In this document: positions 29,867 to 42,100 of the stretch, in pieces
Layout: each line of letters begins with the position of its first letter
Numbering within the stretch: the first letter of the stretch is position 1
DNA from: Undaria pinnatifida
Lineage: Eukaryota; Sar; Phaeophyceae; Laminariales; Alariaceae
NCBI GenBank assembly: GCA_012845835.1
Contig: JABAKD010000008.1
Location: 7,176,775-7,240,774 of the forward strand
DNA length: 64,000 nt
Reading direction: 5' to 3'
Notes under the pieces: generated by a model
What the model was told of the DNA's origin: nothing
The model's database searches: none
Seen by the model: the letters and a program-made list of their open reading frames with translations, nothing else
Program-made: the position numbers and the translations under genes

Positions 29867-31344
29867 CAGCCAACCGTATTAAAAAAAAAACGGGTAGTAG
29901 CTGTCCGAACATGTGCAGAGCAAAAACAAAATTGCCAGCGTAGACCCTAGCAGGATCATGAAGGGCAGCACATGTACCAACAGCAGCAGAAAGGCAGCGT
30001 TTGCGCCTGCAGTATAGTGCTCAGCGTCTCCGCCAATTGTAAACCTCATTGCAACGGACAGTATCCGTCGTGGCAGCTGCACAAAACAAAATTGCAGCAT
30101 ACATCCTAGCAGCATGTTGTGGAAGGGCAGCACGTGTACCGTTTTTTTTTTTTGCAGTATTTATCCTAGCAGCATTGTGGAAGGGCAGCACATGTACCGG
30201 CAGGAGGAAGACGGCCTAACGCCTGGACAGCTGAAAAAAAAAAAACGTACCTACTCACAACCGCGCTATAAAGAGACAGTTACGTTGACAGCAGTGCAGA
30301 GTGCCGCACTGTCGCAGCTGTGCCCACACACAGAAAGTGGTATTAGTCCCCGCGTACCCATTAATGGTGGAATATAGGGCATCGCACACGCCGACAGCCT
30401 TGCCCAAAAAAGCCAGCACAGAGTTTCAGCGCTCACTAAATTCAAGTTCTAGTCACGGGGGGGCCAGGACGAAAAAAAACTCTCGAATCGAACTTGCACG
30501 GAGCACTCCCACAGCAGCGGAGGGTGTCAGAGCTGCGGTGCTGTAACTGTGGACGCTGGGGCAGTGAAGGGTCGAGCTATGTGGTGGATGGGCAGGCGCA
30601 AAGTAGGCGGCTTGGCTGCTGCACAGTGACTTCTACAGCAGAGAATCCGGCGGTATATGGCATGCATTGACAGCGAGCCCATTATGCTGCGATGTAGTTG
30701 GTAGCGCTGCGAACATGATGGTGGTTGAAGCTACGTGACGCACAGCAGTAGTGGAACGCTGTTGATCACGAAAGATCGGAGAGGGGTCCGAGTTGCGTCA
30801 AATTAGTAACTGTACTATTTTCAGCAGAAAGGGCGCAGCAGTTTGTCCTACGCGCAAGACGGATCGACGTATGTACTGAAACCCATACAAAAACGCGTGT
30901 ACTGGAAAATTCGCCAAACCAAAACGTCCAAACATTCCACGAGTCCCGCTTGTTCCTTCCCAGGGAGGACTACAAAGAAGGAGCCCCGACATGAGCTCCT
31001 AGAGCACGGTGCCCGTAGTCCAAGGGGGTCCCGCGAAAGGCGGTCTGGCTCCGACAGCAAAGGTGTATGCTGGCCGATGGGCTCTCTCAGCAAGCGAAGT
31101 CCCCGTCGATGGTCATTCGAAGGGTTGATTCCAGTATGCTTGTCCGTGGCGCGTCGTGCGTATGCCTCAGCCCCAAAGCGCAAAAAAAGCAGTACAGGTC
31201 GACGGCCGATCTTGGGGCTTGTGCTGGCAACTCGTGGAGATGTGCAGTGCAACATGCTGGCAGAGCGCGGAGCAAACATGTCTGATGGGTGGGGCTTGGG
31301 CAGTTCCGCTGCGGAGTGGTCTATGACCAGCTGTCGGGGAACTG

Positions 31345-31752
31345 ATGCGACCAAAAGCCGAGACGAGGAGTGTGCTCCGAAGAGCAGTGTCGTCCGCACG
31401 TACTCGGAAGGTGTCGTCCGTGTGGTGCGTGCCTGGCGATCAACAGGAGGGACCAAAAGCCGAGACGAGGAGTGTGCTCCGAAGATCAGTGTCGTCCGCA
31501 CGTAGTTGGAAGGTGTCGTCCGTGTGGTACGTGCCCGGCGACCAACAGGAGGGGCCACTGCCACCTCAATGCTGTTGTGGTCGCCGTTGTAGGAGGAAGG
31601 GCGCTCCCTCCATTGAGAAGCCACCCGAGAAGGAACAGGGGTTGTGGGCTCGATGGAAAGCAAAAGCAAAATCGCTACGAAAAAAAACATCGGAGAGATT
31701 GGAGGAACGCTGCGACAATAGCAAGTCAAGCTTTATACGACGCCATTTGTAA
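31345..31752 (+). CDS. Hypothetical basic protein ORF with a 102 bp internal duplication
   Basis: The frame has 135 codons. PKAETRSVLRR and GDQQEG occur in two 34-residue units (DNA units of 102 bp, 31350-31553). A Cys cluster (QCCCGRRCRRKG) and a Lys/Arg-rich tail (KAKSLRKKTSERLEERC) follow. The stop TAA lies inside the first bases of the right direct repeat (TGTAAGG). The 102 bp period keeps frame, consistent with coding but not proof. No family recognised. Confidence 0.3.
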   Translation: MRPKAETRSVLRRAVSSARTRKVSSVWCVPGDQQEGPKAETRSVLRRSVSSARSWKVSSVWYVPGDQQEGPLPPQCCCGRRCRRKGAPSIEKPPEKEQGLWARWKAKAKSLRKKTSERLEERCDNSKSSFIRRHL

Positions 31753-32307
31753 GGTTAAAGGTGGGGACACAGAGTGCCCCCTGCAGGTTTGCCAATTGAG
31801 CAGGTCCTCGGAGTGTGCTCGCTTTTTTTGCCTTCGTAGAGAAGTAGCTTTATTCGATTCCATCAGAGCCTCGGATAGCTTCTGAGATCTGAGGCACGTG
31901 CCTCCGATTTATTTCCTAACTTTGCGCTGCTGTGCGGATGGGACGTGGCGGCACCGCGAGGCCGCCGGAGGCCGAGTGGAGCTCGGGAGTCGCCGCTTTT
32001 TTGGGGGGGTCTTATAATCAAAATATTTTCAAAGATCCGAAAAAACGCCACGACCACGTTAGCGTATTATATAATAAGGAAAGCTGAAGTAAAGTCACAC
32101 ATCCACCAAAAAAATAAAAAAAATAAAATCGGAAGTCAGCGTACGTACGTGCCCACAGGCCCATTCTGGCACATACGTTTCAATAAGATACCACTCGGAA
32201 CGGATGATACTCTGCGTGCGGCAGCCTGTGACAAAAGACTCCACGCGTCAACACGCTATCGTTCGGCAGGAACGCCCGCCATACAGAAAGTAGTAATATA
32301 TACAAGG

Positions 32308-32885
32308 GCTCCGCTCCGCGGGCGGCTGACGCCGCCCGCTACGCTCGCGCAAGGAAGATTTCAACAAATAAATATGTGAAGGGCGCAGAAAGAAGAGGCC
32401 CATCATTTAGCGCAACTAGCGATTTGATAATGGCAAGAGCTACTTGTGCGGAGCTGATTGCCCTGTCTGTGCTGTGCTGTATGTTGGCGAGATGTCACGT
32501 TCTGATCGGCAGGTTGTTAGTACGGTGGTAATTTGCGAAGAAAAAGTCGCGAAGAGGACCGAGATGGAGAACAAAACCAATGACAAAAAAGCAAAAAGAC
32601 TAGTACACACACGTACCAGCGGTACCTGGTGGTACTCTGTGTGGTTCTAAAGAAAGCACAGGGCTCCGCTCCGCATGGCTGCTGATGCCGCCCGCTACGC
32701 TCGCGCAAGAAAGAATGCAACTAACTGTAACATACAAACAAATGGGGCAGGAAGACGAGACCCGTGATTGTTTGGTGCGGATAGCGAATTGATAATAATG
32801 CCAAGAGGTGCTCGTGCAGAGCTAATTGCCCTGCGCTGTGCTGTGTGCTTGTGGATGTCACCTTCTGAACGGCAGTACGTGCGAT
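32308..32885 (+). repeat. Direct duplication, about 350 bp apart
   Basis: GGGCTCCGCTCCGC, GCCGCCCGCTACGCTCGCGC, GCCAAGAG or GGCAAGAG, GAGCT(A/G)ATTGCCCTG and TTCTGA(A/T)CGGCAG occur at 32308-32515 and again at 32658-32875. No gene is seen. Confidence 0.75.
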
Positions 32886-33469
32886 ATTTGGGGGGGGGGG
32901 GGCACACGGGGACCGAGAGAGGACAATCATCTGAAGAAATCAAAAAGACGAGTACAAAACACGTACATAAAACTGGTATCTGTACTATACCTGGTACTAC
33001 AACTATAGACTATACTATATACTACTAGTAACTGCTGCCGCATGTTCAAAAGAACGCACAGCGCCGCACGACACAGCACCGCAAAACGAAAGGCAAGGCA
33101 CTGCACCGCACTGCGCTGCGCTGCGCTGCGCTGCTGAGCTATATATAGCCGTGCTGAACTGAGCTGGGGGTGCATTGTTTGTGATCCAATAACATCATAT
33201 GTACAAACCTGGTGTAGTATTAACAGTACCGGTACGTGGTATGATACTTCGAATAATATTGGCATGTAACTAGTGAAAAAGTACAGCAACGCACGCAGCA
33301 TGGCAGAGCACGGCAAAGCACAGCGCTCCGCTCTGCTGAGCTAGCGCTGCGCTGCGGTGCGCTGCTGAGCTGAGCTGCAGGGCATCGCAGGGCACTGCAC
33401 GGCGCTGCGTTGCTGTGAGCTATAGCGCTGCGATGGGGTGCTGGGCGGTGCGGAGCTGATGAGCCAAGC

Positions 33470-33844
33470 CCAGATCTCAGCTGATGAAGCTTCGTCAAGT
33501 ACGAAACAAATGGTGGGAATCAAAGAAAAGCTAAAGCTGGACCGTTCCGCAACTAGAAATGCACAGGCGGCAAATTAGCGGCAAATGGTAGGAAGTTCAA
33601 CTTACTAGACAAAAAGGAAAAAAAAAACGCGAAAAAGCTCAAAATCGTGTTGGCAGAAAAATCAAATTTGCAGGAAGCAGCTGAAAGGTCAAGAATAAAC
33701 TGGAAAAACGAGCAGAAACAAAAAAATAAAGGCCGAGCAAGCAATCAGAAAAGCTGGGCCGTTCCGCACGTAAGCAGGGTCGTCCGACCCCGGAGATGCC
33801 AGGGATGCACCAACCGAGCGCTTTCAGCAAAAATATCTAAGTAA
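33470..33844 (+). pseudogene. Decayed coding fragment, basic coiled coil, frameshifted
   Basis: One frame reads ADEASSSTKQMVGIKEKLKL then DRSATRNAQAAN and stops near 33573. A second frame, overlapping it, continues GKLAANGRKFNLLDKKEKK then KKLKIVLAEKSNLQEAAERS and RINWKNEQKQKNKG to a stop at 33844. The change of frame suggests a one- or two-base deletion in a once continuous frame. A transposon gag-type protein or an exon of an unseen gene are both possible. Confidence 0.35.
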
Positions 33845-34194
33845 GTCTATTGTGCCGGCCGGAAAAACCGGCACTATAACGGCAAAACCGGCACTACCCC
33901 CGACGTACTGCCACTGCCACCAGTTATTCCCATCTCTGTGGCAAGAGATTTAACAAGCACTATAGCGGGCAACCGGCACTATAGCGCGGGCATCCACTGC
34001 TTGTAAACGCCTCCTGAGGAGATACCGCGGACATGTTACCGTGGTAGCGGAGAGCGCACCTAATTTTGCTAGTTAAGCGACTGGTGCATCACGCACAACA
34101 AGCAAGTAGCGGACGACATGCGCAACACAATCTTTCTGGGCCTCCCTCCTCACTTACTTGAGGAGCGTGTCTCGCTCTCTGTATCTGTATCTGT

Positions 34195-34497
34195 ATTTTC
34201 TTTTTCACACTTTTTCTTTCCAGCTTCTGGACAAGCCGTGGTCACAGGTGTCATCCCTTCTTCCCCCCGGTTCTTGCCTTCAATTTTTATCGCGCATAGG
34301 GTTCAGCAATTCCACCGCTCGTCGATTTTTCATCGAGTTTTGCTAACTCACGCTCTCGCGCTTTCCGCAAGTCAATTTGTGCTCAAGAAAAAGTCCTAAC
34401 GAATTTATGGAGGCATGCACTCGGTGGGGCTCGAACTCACGAAACTGACCTATACCAGGCTCGAGGATAACCTGTGATACGCCGCCGGGGCGACCGG
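34195..34497 (-). mobile_element. tRNA-derived SINE, copy 4 (full length)
   Basis: The head is at 34497 (CCGGTCGCCCCGGCGGCGTA) and the A-rich tail at 34195. Box A carries a small insertion (GGCGTATCACAGG), box B is GAGTTCGAGCCCC, and the common body is intact. Confidence 0.8.
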
Positions 34498-35479
34498 ATT
34501 GTATACAAGCTTTACTGTATGCGATTATCTACCCCAGGGGCGTTCAGTAGTACGCGACACCAGCCAACAATCTCTTATTTACTGTCTGCTGTAGCTACAG
34601 ACGCGTGCTACGACAGAGGTAGCACTTTTCGTGTGAAAAATGGTTTCTGAATGACTTGGCAGGGTCTCCTCAACCCAAATTCGTCGTCGAAAATGGCTCA
34701 TTTTTTTTTTGCATTATTGTCGAATTATCATCGTGTAGCGCTAGGCCATGGAAATTTTCATCCCGCGGGTGTGCGTATACATATGCATAGCAGTTTTATT
34801 TTTCTCCCGGTCGGTTTTAGGAACAGGTCTTAAGCTCCGAAAAAGTGAGGGGTAGTTTTAAGAAAAAAATGGGTGCGCACAGACTGAAATTCTTACGTGC
34901 AGCAGGTTATACCTGTGTGTCACCTATACTATTTCCAGTACCAAAGAGGGGCCATGTTGTTGTTTTCGTCTAGAAACTATAGAGCCCCCCCCCTCTGGAA
35001 TTCCTTTGAACTGCCGAATTCCTAAGGCGCTGTGTGGCGTGTATCTGGGTCCTGAATTCGAGAAAAATACACGCAATTTAACCGATGAACAAATTCCACG
35101 GCCTGTTAATAGGCGTGCAACAAATAATACTGAAAAAAATCAAAAGCGGGATTCCAACGATTTTGGGGTGTTAGCGATTTACAAAACTCTGTTTGTTGTT
35201 GGTTTGCTGGAGAATATGTAAAAAATAGTGTTGAGGCCGACGAAATGTCATAATAAATACCCCAACCCAGGCCAACAAACCAACTCGCGAAAAAATTAGG
35301 TTATGATAATAAAAAAAGAAAATAGTATATATCTAGAGGAAACAAACGTATTATTATTTGTTAACCAAATGTTTGTCAACATAAAGCCAGGGTCAAATCA
35401 AGCAAACGCACGAGAAAAACAGGTTAAAAAAATAAAGTAACAGTGGTGGTATGTAGGAAAAACGTATTTCATTATTAGC

Positions 35480-36030
35480 CAATGTTTTTCGCAAATTGTT
35501 CTTGGATTGGATTGATTGGTCTTTGGATTGCGACCTTCCATGGTTTCCGTATACTATTATTGTATGTTTTCCTACCCCAACTCCTCACCCAACCGAGTAA
35601 CCAACGGAGTTTCCCCGCATCTAGAATAAGATACTCGGTGTACTCAGGGTAGTGACTACCACGAGTCATCAAACTAGATACAGTTAATAGCGGACTGCAG
35701 AGCCCATATTCCTCATAGTTGGTAAACCGCAAGACATCCTGTATTATACGTTTTCCGACCCAGTTCCTACCTAACCAACAAAGTTGGTACATCGAAAACA
35801 CCCTACCTGGTACAGTTTTAGGGGTCCCCCAATACAAGGCGGTCTGAGCAAGGCGGAATGCCGAGACAAGGCGGTCGTGCAATCGCTTGGCACGACCAGA
35901 GAATTGCACTCATAAACCCGGAAATAAGAAGAAATAAAAAGGCGGCTTCCCCCAACAAGCCAGACATATTGCCCTGGCACATCACTGCCTTGCTGGTTGA
36001 GGGGGGGGGGGGGTACTGTATTGGGTAGAA
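35480..36030. repeat. Mosaic of short dispersed repeats
   Basis: GAGTTGGGGTAGGAAAACAT (here inverted) recurs at 19005-19025. AAGGCGGTC pieces with CTTGGCACGAC or CTCGGCACGAC recur at 38570-38680. A 14-base G run is at 36000-36013. No gene is seen. Confidence 0.55.
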
Positions 36031-36769
36031 GAATTTTTCGGCTGAGGAGGGGTAAGTCTCGGTCAGAAATATAGCGCCACCAAAAAAGTGTGCCACCAAA
36101 AAGTGCCACTCACGAGTGAACACCTAGATCGAGCATCATAGCGTACCCCCCATCGCCCCATTGTGCATGTGCATAGGGCTTTTAAACACAACGTAAACAC
36201 ATCGACCTAACGCTAGCGCTATGTCACGCGCGTGCTTCCCACCACTTTACATATTTTTAAAAGGCTAGACTGATACACGACGAAAGGTCAGCTACTTATC
36301 ACATCGTGGTGGGGTGTTTGTTAACGACTGGTACCTTTTACAGACATCTACAATATAATATATATAGACGGGTCCCGCCCCCCGGCCCGTCCGTCCAGAT
36401 GGCATGTTACCGACGAGATCAACTAAAATGCCTTGTATATACATCCAAACCTTTTCGTTTTCTCTTCACAGAATCGCTTGTCTCCGAGGCTTGGCTCCTC
36501 GTACAATACATATATGTCGTTGTTGGAAGCTATCTCCCGCAAGGCTATGGTATTGTAATATCATACTCTAGATAGAACTATCATACCCTCTCAGTCCATT
36601 TGGCAAAAAAACGGGGTGTATCAAGCAAAAGCTAGCTTTGATCCCCTACCTTACCGTGTATTAATAGTAGCCTTCGTCATCCAGGTACGATAGGTCAACT
36701 CGGGCTACCAATAATACACGGTAGAGCTTGTCTGTAACGCACATCTTTTTCTTCGGAGGAGTAGGAGAG

Positions 36770-37070
36770 GCTCCGCGCGCGAGAGACCTTTCCACACTTT
36801 GCCCCAAAAAAGCTGATTTTCGTGAGGGGAAAAAAGGGAGTCCGACGACCCGATGGCGGTCCCAGTCCCATAGCCTAGGTATACAACGACATATCGTTGC
36901 CAAAAACGATAACTTCGACACAATTCCGATCATCTTGGCGTTGCCCCAAACGATAACTTCGACACAACTCCGATAATTTTGGAGTGAAGGACCCCCAAAT
37001 ATATATTCAGAAAATAAAATTTGCCAAAAAATGCCACCCACCTCGGTCGAAGCGCGCATTATCAGCGATA
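36770..37070 (+). repeat. Family B repeat with an internal short duplication
   Basis: CAGTCCCATAGCCTAGGTAT, CATTCAG-like ATATTCAG and AATGCCACCCACC align with family B. AAACGATAACTTCGACACAA occurs twice (36904 and 36949). Confidence 0.5.
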
Positions 37071-38935
37071 TATCAAGAATTTCCCCCCTTTACGGGAAAG
37101 TCCAGAACTGAAAAACATACGAAGAGATCATGTATGTGCATGGCGATCCCTGCTGTGTCCGATGTGCGGACCTGATCATACCATCATATACCCCGGTTGC
37201 AACCACCCGCTATACAACTGCTGTTCTTTTAGATTTCACATGCTATGATACCACGTGACGTCCGATGCCTTGCCAATAGCAAGCTATGATACCCTTGTGA
37301 CATCCGATGCCTCGCTAAGGGAAAAGGACAGATCGGAAAACAGACACCCATCAAGAAAAATCTAAGAAAGAAAAAAAATGAAAATTATTCCGAAAACAGA
37401 CACATCAAAATCAAGAAAAAGAAGAAAAAATTATATAGCGAAATATACTATCAACGTGGCGCTATGCAAGGCTCAAAACAAGCCCCTGGAACTTGAAAAT
37501 AAAAAAGTTCGGCTAACGGTACACACACTGAAAAGCGCGACTAGTATTATACTACGCTTCCAAAAAGGAAGCTGAGGACTTCACGTCAAAACCCATCAAA
37601 AAGGGATCCATGATTCCTCGTCACTGCCCCCCCCGTGCTTTGCAAGGAAGCACACAAGCACACTCTACAGTACATCTGCTCGAGCAAAAAAACGTGTCCT
37701 CATCTCCGTCAAATCAGTACTACTACTAGCAGTATTGCGCGGACTCCGAAAAGTATGATTTTTGGCACACAAGATCAACTGCTCTACTATCACACGTTCT
37801 CGAACAAAATCTAACCCTGAAAACTACCGAAAAAAGTATCCACGACTAACTCCAAGTTAATCCCGCCCCCCCCAAAAGGCAATGAATTAACTTCTGAAAA
37901 CTGCCCAAACGGAGTTTAACAGATTCGCCCTAACAGCTTACTTGGACACATGTTACGTACGGCAGAGGTGGTTCTTATTCTTCCCTCGAGGATCCTCACC
38001 TCTACTACAGCTCTCGCCCAAAAACTGATTTCGAGAAGAGAAAGAAACAACAACAACAACAACAGCTCGACCAACAATCAATGCCAATGGCGTAGGTATC
38101 TATCCAAAGCTATCGTATTGTAATGTTCACAAAAAGCGTATCCCAACGCGGGTAGTTACTGTGGTTTCTCAGTTAACCCCTTTCGGCACCTCAAAGGGAA
38201 AAAAAATGACCAATAAAAGTGAGTGACAGTTACAGCATCGGCCATTAAAAGCAACGATTGCGGCTGCTTGGATATTGATGATACGATTTCGCGTCCGAAC
38301 CGCAATAACACAACAAGGCGCGCGACACGATCGATCCCATTGGTACTTTTGCGCGCTGACGAGAGACGGTGGATAACATCGCGTCTGTCATGTCTTCGGT
38401 CGCTACGTAGCAACACCTGGGCTCCAAAAGGGTTGAAACCATTTTTTCCGTCAGTTCAGAAACACTATCGCCAAACAATGGTATACCCTCTATCTATCGT
38501 AGCACACGTCGTTCCCAGTTTCAACTTCGGGTCACAATTTCAATGCGAAGTCGAAAAATCCCCCCCCCCAACAAGGCGGTATCCCCGTATAAGGCGGTGT
38601 CCCGATACAAGGCGGTCAAAATCGCTCGGCACGACTGGGTTATTGCAATCATTGCCTCAACAAGGCGGTCATCTTGCACTGGCACGCCACCGATTTACTA
38701 GGGGGGCCCTACTGTTGTAATAGTATACGGGGAAGTCCCCTTCCGAACCCTGTCCAACAACCCAAGACAAAACAATTCGCCCTGTTGCGGCTGCGTACTA
38801 TTATATTAATAGCATTTTACAGAGTTTTGTTCGCCCCCTTTGCGCGATGCCAGCTGGAGTTCTCGATCTTCACATGCTTACGATGCCAGCCGCAAGAAAA
38901 AGTTGGCCCTTGTACGCTGCACGTAGCAAAAACCC

Positions 38936-39117
38936 TTAGAAGTCGTAGTAGTAATCGAAACTGTACGAGAACTCGTAGGACAAGCTGTCGTCGTGCTCGG
39001 AAATAACCTCAAAGGTCCCGGAGCATCCGAAGAGAGACTCGTCCTCGAAGCGGCCCACTCGTATGCTGTACTCGCCGGCCACGGTGTCCTCGGGGATGGT
39101 GACATCGTAGTCGCCCT
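38936..39117 (-). CDS. Kre9-like gene, exon 5 (C-terminus, stop)
   Basis: Two bases complete the split Gln and 59 codons plus TAA follow. GDYDVTIPEDTVAGEYSIRV is the last-strand pattern of domain 2, matching NYDVVMPEPLEG...YKVRV in domain 1. The protein ends in an acidic, Tyr/Phe-rich tail. Confidence 0.87.
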
Positions 39118-42100
39118 CTGCATAAAACAAAACAAAAATCGTCACCAAAACAATGCAGAACAGAGCACCGGTTGGGAGAGGACCTCCAGCACGTTAACTT
39201 AACCCTTTTAGCACCGCAGGCCCGACCTAGGTACAAAACACTTAGAGTTAGACTAGGAAAAACATGGGAGTTGGAAATGGGTTATAATAAAAATGACTTA
39301 GCGTGTGTTTCTACGATAGAGGGATAGCATCTTTTTTTTCGGGGAACAAAAAAAAAAAACTGTGAAAATGACGATGCTCCTCAACGCCTGTGTACAGTCT
39401 GGAACCCGTGTTGGAGACAAAATTACTTGGAATTAGTATAGAGAGGGGATTTTTTTTTTTAGGGCTCCATAGGGGTTGGTTTAATTTCTTAAACCGAAAC
39501 TGTCGGAATAATCACATTTTTTTTGTTTTTTATGCCTACGAGGCCAAGGATTGGTCCTTCGTGACCAAAACAAAAAAAAGGGGGGAAAAAAAAGGGAGAA
39601 CGTGTACGTACCAATAGAAAAAAAACGTGACATGAGCCCCAAATTATTCCGTCTCAAAACAAACGTCAGGCAGGGTTTCGCCGCTTGCGGTTCCCGAGGC
39701 GGCGATATCTCCTGTTCAATAAATATATCACCGGAGTTGTTTTTGTCACGAATCGCGGCACTTTAATTTTTATGATTCGTGAATATGTAAAAAAAAAAAA
39801 AAAATGCCACGATTCACGACATTTGTCTTGTTCATTGGGAATAGAACCTTTATTCCACCGACTCACGGGAGTCCTTGCAGCCGATGGTCGGTTTGTCGCA
39901 GATGGAGGTCACGTACGTCCCGCAGTCGCCGTCGCCGCCATCGTCCATGTACAGGTCGATACTGAAACGGTCAGTGCTGGAGCCCACACCGTTGTCGTAG
40001 TCGAACTAAACAAACACACACGTTTCGCCATCACAATCACAAGGGGCACAGCAGACAACAAGAGAGACGAAAGCAGCTTTTAACGTTATGATCGGCATAA
40101 ACCCATTCCACCTTAGTTAGACTAGAGCCCACACCGTTGTCGTACAACACTGTAGTTGTGGTCGAACTAGCCATACACACATTGCAACCAACACATCGTC
40201 CTCGTGGGGAACACAGAAGAAAGAGAGAACAGAGGCTCGGAGATCGTCAGAGATTATTTATATCACATGGTAGAGCAAACGTTTTTTTTGCTCATCCCTT
40301 TTAGAGCCCCCAAAACCCCTTTCTATGCTAATTCCAAGTTAATTTCCCCCCAAAACGGGGCTCCAGTTGTGACGGCGTTAACCCCTTTAGATCCCCCAAA
40401 TCCCTCCCTATACTAAGTTCAAGTAATTTTGTCCCCAAAACGGGTTTCCAGGTGTGACGGCGTTACGGCACTTTTTGATCAAGATTTCGTACGGCAGAGG
40501 GCATCCCCAATTTCCACTCTTATCTTTGAGCCGGTCGCACGAGTGACTCTGTAGCGTCTCACTGACGAAACGACGAAATACTTCACACGATATATGCTTG
40601 GCGCAGCGCGGCTAACTACGGCATTGCGCATTGCATGTCGCTATATTAAATTGCCTTTACAACTGGAAACCCGTTTTTGGGGACAAAATTACTTGGATTT
40701 AGTATAGGGAGGGGTTCGGGGGATCTAAAGGGGTTAAGAGACCGCAATGGAACAGGGGGTGGTCGCTCGTGCGAGTGACTTGGGGCCACTGCAAAAAAAA
40801 AAAACTCCAAAAAAACCCATAAATCCCCCTATTGTCGTAGCATCGGTCTTTCGTTAAGAAAAAGGATGGACCAAATTTCTAAAACTTCAGACATACCAGC
40901 AGGGGTGCGAATACACTTTGATTTATTCCGTAACGAACGTATTTTTCGTTTCACTCCGGCGTTGTTTTTTTTATCTTCTTTTTTTTTTCTCACACTTCTA
41001 CTTTCCAGCTTTCTGGACACGCCGTGTGGTAACAGGTATCGCCCCTTCTTCCCCCCGGTTCTTCCCTTCAATTTTTATCGCGGATAGGGTTCAGCAATCC
41101 CACCGCTCTTCGATTTTTCATCGAGTGTTGCTAACTCGCGCTGTAATACGCACTACCAAGGTATCACGTTACTTCGGACCTTGGATAGGCATTCCATACT
41201 TTATCCTATACTGGTATGTTTTCGAACCGGCACGCACTGCTCACCTCGACCGTGTACTCATCGCCGGCGTACGCCATGTTCCCAGCCTCAGGAGCGGTAA
41301 CTACCAGGAAAGCTTCGTCAGAGTCGCCGGACGCCACGAGCGTAAAGTCGGCGGAGCAGTCCGTGTTGGACTCGTCGTTGACGTCCATGACGCGCACCTT
41401 GTACCCCGAACCGGTAACGCCTTCCAAGGGCTCCGGCATGACGACATCGTAGTTGCCTTCGATGTCGCTACATCCGTCCGCATCGTCGCAGAGGGCCGCC
41501 ACCCAGTCGCCACAGTCATCCTGAGGCGACGACAACGACCAGCAACAGCACCAAATTCGAGAAAAAATCAAGCCTACAGCAGTATCGGCATTAACATAAC
41601 TAAGCGTATACTGGTATAGTGTACTATTTTTAGAGCTGTGCACCCGAAAAAAGTGAACCGTGCTATTTTCTTTAACGAACGTTTCAGGGCTGCTCGACAC
41701 AAGGAAGGATACTATTGACAAAAAAAAAGTATCCATATATATTTTTCTTACGTGCAACGGTCTATCGATCAATGACGTCGGGGAGGGTGTCGAGGGACAT
41801 CGTATTCCAGGAAATACGACCGGGAGCCGGTTTTGAAACCGGCGATTTCGTTAAAAGAAAAGTTGGGGGAGATATCATACCGTAGAACGACTCAACCGCA
41901 TTGATAGCACAAAACACCACCAAAAACGTCCAATAGCTCAATCTTAGTGCATAGAGCAATTCGAAGTAGTTTGGTATACGATCAAGGGCAATAATACTTG
42001 AATTTATAATCTTTTTCGATCGTCACGGTTTCAATGGATCATGTACAGTCACGGGTTTCCATTTAAAATATATATATATATATATTTAGCTCATGATTCC

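Larger units (their letters stand above)
26977..31923. mobile_element. Candidate non-autonomous LTR-like element (LARD-like), 4.9 kb
   Basis: Direct repeats 26977-27156 and 31748-31923 share TGTAAGGTTAAAGGTGG, CAGAGTGCCCCCTGCAGG, AGCTTTATTCGATTCCA and AGGCACGTGCCTCCGAT, about 85% alike. The interior has the large palindrome, an 82 bp tandem array and ORFs without reverse transcriptase or integrase. I see no clear primer site, polypurine tract or target duplication, so two dispersed copies that happen to bracket the region are an alternative. Confidence 0.4.
34850..38150. other. Stretch without a supported gene
   Basis: It contains unique AT-rich sequence, family B (36770-37070) and the mosaic at 35480-36030. 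Small ORFs at 35006-35221 (+) and 37378-37575 (+) have plain amino-acid composition but no splice or domain support. Confidence 0.5.

Noticed and set aside
30957-31300. ELLEHGA, SMLVRGA and MLAERGANMS strings suggesting ankyrin repeats
   Set aside because: They are in different frames and spaced 120-140 bases apart instead of 99; similarity may be chance, so not annotated.
30848-31729. 293-residue minus-strand ORF
   Set aside because: Composition follows a GC-rich duplicated region; the 102 bp duplication keeps every frame alike, and no domain is visible.
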